Assembly (NCBI GenBank): GCA_023634235.1
Contig: JAMKCF010000004.1
Location: 6,613,202 to 6,677,201 of the forward strand
Source of the DNA: Pisaster brevispinus
Lineage: Eukaryota > Echinodermata > Asteroidea > Forcipulatida > Asteriidae
Direction of reading: 5' to 3'
Length of the DNA stretch: 64,000 nt
Shown: positions 62,680 through 64,000 of the stretch, piece by piece
Numbering within the stretch: position 1 is the first letter of the stretch
Layout: each line of letters starts with the position of its first letter
The notes under the pieces: generated by a model
What the model was told of the DNA's origin: nothing
What the model saw: the letters and a program-made list of their open reading frames with translations, nothing else
Databases searched by the model: none
Made by a program: the position numbers and the translations under genes

Positions 62680-62848
62680 GGGCCGAATTTCATAAAGCAC
62701 AGGAAAATCTAGATGATTTGAAATAGGAAACCAGCCAAAATTTCATAAACTTTACATTGTTGCTACTGGTTCCCAACTTGTTTTGTGCTTAGCAAAGACA
62801 TTTTTCTCAGCAGTATTTTCTGCTGAATGGCTTTATGAAATTGGGTCC
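62680..62848. mobile_element. Foldback MITE, family B, copy 6 (EBP 3' UTR)
   Basis: It begins GGGCCGAATTTCATAAAGCA and ends GGCTTTATGAAATTGGGTCC. It starts 31 bases after the EBP stop codon, so the mature mRNA should carry a foldable hairpin if transcription continues to the AATAAA at 62958. Confidence 0.87.
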
Positions 62849-62957
62849 TGATTGTTATGAAAGAATGCCTAGTATTTTTTTCAATTTTTATAACTACAAA
62901 TTGCTTCATAAATCTTTTTTTAATAGCTTTTTAGCTTAATACAATTATTTTTTGATT

Positions 62958-62963
62958 AATAAA
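62958..62963 (+). terminator. EBP: Candidate EBP poly(A) signal, proximal
   Basis: AATAAA lies 309 bases after the EBP stop codon in AT-rich sequence, beyond the inverted-repeat element at 62680-62848. A second AATAAA follows at 63114, so either or both may be used. Confidence 0.4.
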
Positions 62964-63113
62964 ATTCTGTCCGTCCTAACCAAAGAAAGGGATTCATCAG
63001 GTGAAAATGCATTTAAATTCTTTTATAGTGTCGGAGATACTATTCCATAAGTTAGCGAGGTTGCCATTTTCTCCATTGCATGTGTGCAAATAGTGCTACC
63101 TCAGTACTTTCCT

Positions 63114-63119
63114 AATAAA
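63114..63119 (+). terminator. EBP: Candidate EBP poly(A) signal, distal
   Basis: AATAAA is followed within about 40 bases by a GT-rich stretch (GTTGTACGTGTTGAGTGTC), which resembles a downstream cleavage element. This makes it the better-looking of the two candidates. Confidence 0.45.
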
Positions 63120-63394
63120 ACTATACTGACGTAAGTTGTACGTGTTGAGTGTCTTTTTTAATTTTGTGCAAGTAGTGGAATGGTTTGAATAATAAGTGTA
63201 TACAATAGCTAAGCCGCAGTGAATAATAATTGGTTATAATGCACATTAAGTCAAGGCTCTTTTCAACTACGGTACATAATTTATCTCTGTTCTTGGGGCA
63301 TACTTTTAGACAAGAGCAAGCAACCCAAAAGCTGCTTAACATTAGTGCTAAGGAGTTCACACAATACCGGATCTGCCCTCTCAGGTTCACATTT

Positions 63395-63560
63395 ATACAC
63401 CTGGGTTAAGAGAAGCAATCATGGTTAAGTGCCTTGCTCTAGGACACAAGTTGGTATCATGACCGGGAATTGAACCCACTGACTCCGATTATTCAACCAT
63501 TAGAACTTGAGTCCGATGCATACAGTAGACCGCTTGGCAACAACACGCCGCAATTGATCA
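63395..63560 (-). mobile_element. tRNA-Leu-derived SINE, copy 3
   Basis: On the minus strand: A box TTGCCAAGCGG, ACTCAAGTT anticodon-loop region, and B box GGTTCAATTCC, then GTCCTAGAGCAAGGCACTTA. It is a diverged relative of the copy at 2460, and its 3' body differs. It lies downstream of EBP. Confidence 0.78.
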
Positions 63561-64000
63561 AAATAAAACTGGCCATAGCTCCTGAAATAATGATAATGCA
63601 AGAGACACACATTAAGTTAGGCCTGTTTGCATTTAACTTGAGTTTACACCCGAAAATACAAAAAATTCTTGACCATCTCTGACAGAGGTGCATCTTTCCG
63701 TTAAGCGGGGATACTTTAAAAAGCTGATCGTGGGGCAGGGGCGGGTGTTGTTAATCAAGTTGTCGTAGATGAACACTTTCATAGCTCTCTTTCGCGGACA
63801 TATGGACAAGTTTGACACTATTGGAAAAAACTGTTCACTGTCAAACTATCTGTTGACATGCATAGTTGTTGGTTTTTAATCAATTAGAGAGGATTTGGGG
63901 TGACACTGTGGGAAGAAGGCGGGACACATAAAAATAGTCCATCCACCATCTCTCCTGTCTAGGCCTCTGAACACTGAGCACTGCCTTCTGCCCCTGAGCA

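Overview
This is a window of animal nuclear DNA: AT-rich, intron-rich and full of short dispersed repeats. It holds two intron-containing protein genes arranged head to head. The left gene (minus strand, coding span 1285-49434, nine coding exons) is testin (TES), a focal-adhesion scaffold with a Cys-rich N-terminus, a PET domain and three LIM domains. The right gene (plus strand, 56889-62649, four coding exons) is EBP, the sterol delta8-delta7 isomerase with an EXPERA-type membrane fold. All twelve introns... more exactly eight in TES and three in EBP, start with GT, end with AG and join in phase. The joined proteins are 482 and 234 residues long, against about 421 and 230 in human.

The organism is probably an echinoderm, and a sea star is my best guess. 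The evidence is indirect: invertebrate deuterostome-like versions of both proteins, very frequent TACATGTA words, many poly-C tracts, and several foldback elements of the GGGCCCAATTTCATAAAG and AAGGGCACACTGCCTTT type that I associate with echinoderm genomic DNA. No database search was possible.

Layout. 1-1284: region downstream of TES, holding one inverted-repeat element. 1285-49434: TES exons, widely spaced, with a 22 kb fourth intron. 49435-56888: the shared upstream region, with candidate promoters at both ends, a 79-bp tandem array and GC-rich minisatellites. 56889-62649: EBP, whose second coding exon is only 37 bp. 62650-64000: EBP 3' UTR candidates and a tRNA-Leu-derived SINE.

Nearly all remaining recognisable sequence is nonautonomous mobile DNA. 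I count more than ten inverted-repeat families, several with two to six copies in this window, and two tRNA-derived SINE families. I found no transposase, reverse transcriptase or other mobile-element protein. Three insertions keep clear target duplications, and two are nested in older elements, giving a relative insertion order. The two genes have no obvious functional link: TES acts in actin and adhesion biology, EBP in sterol synthesis in the ER.
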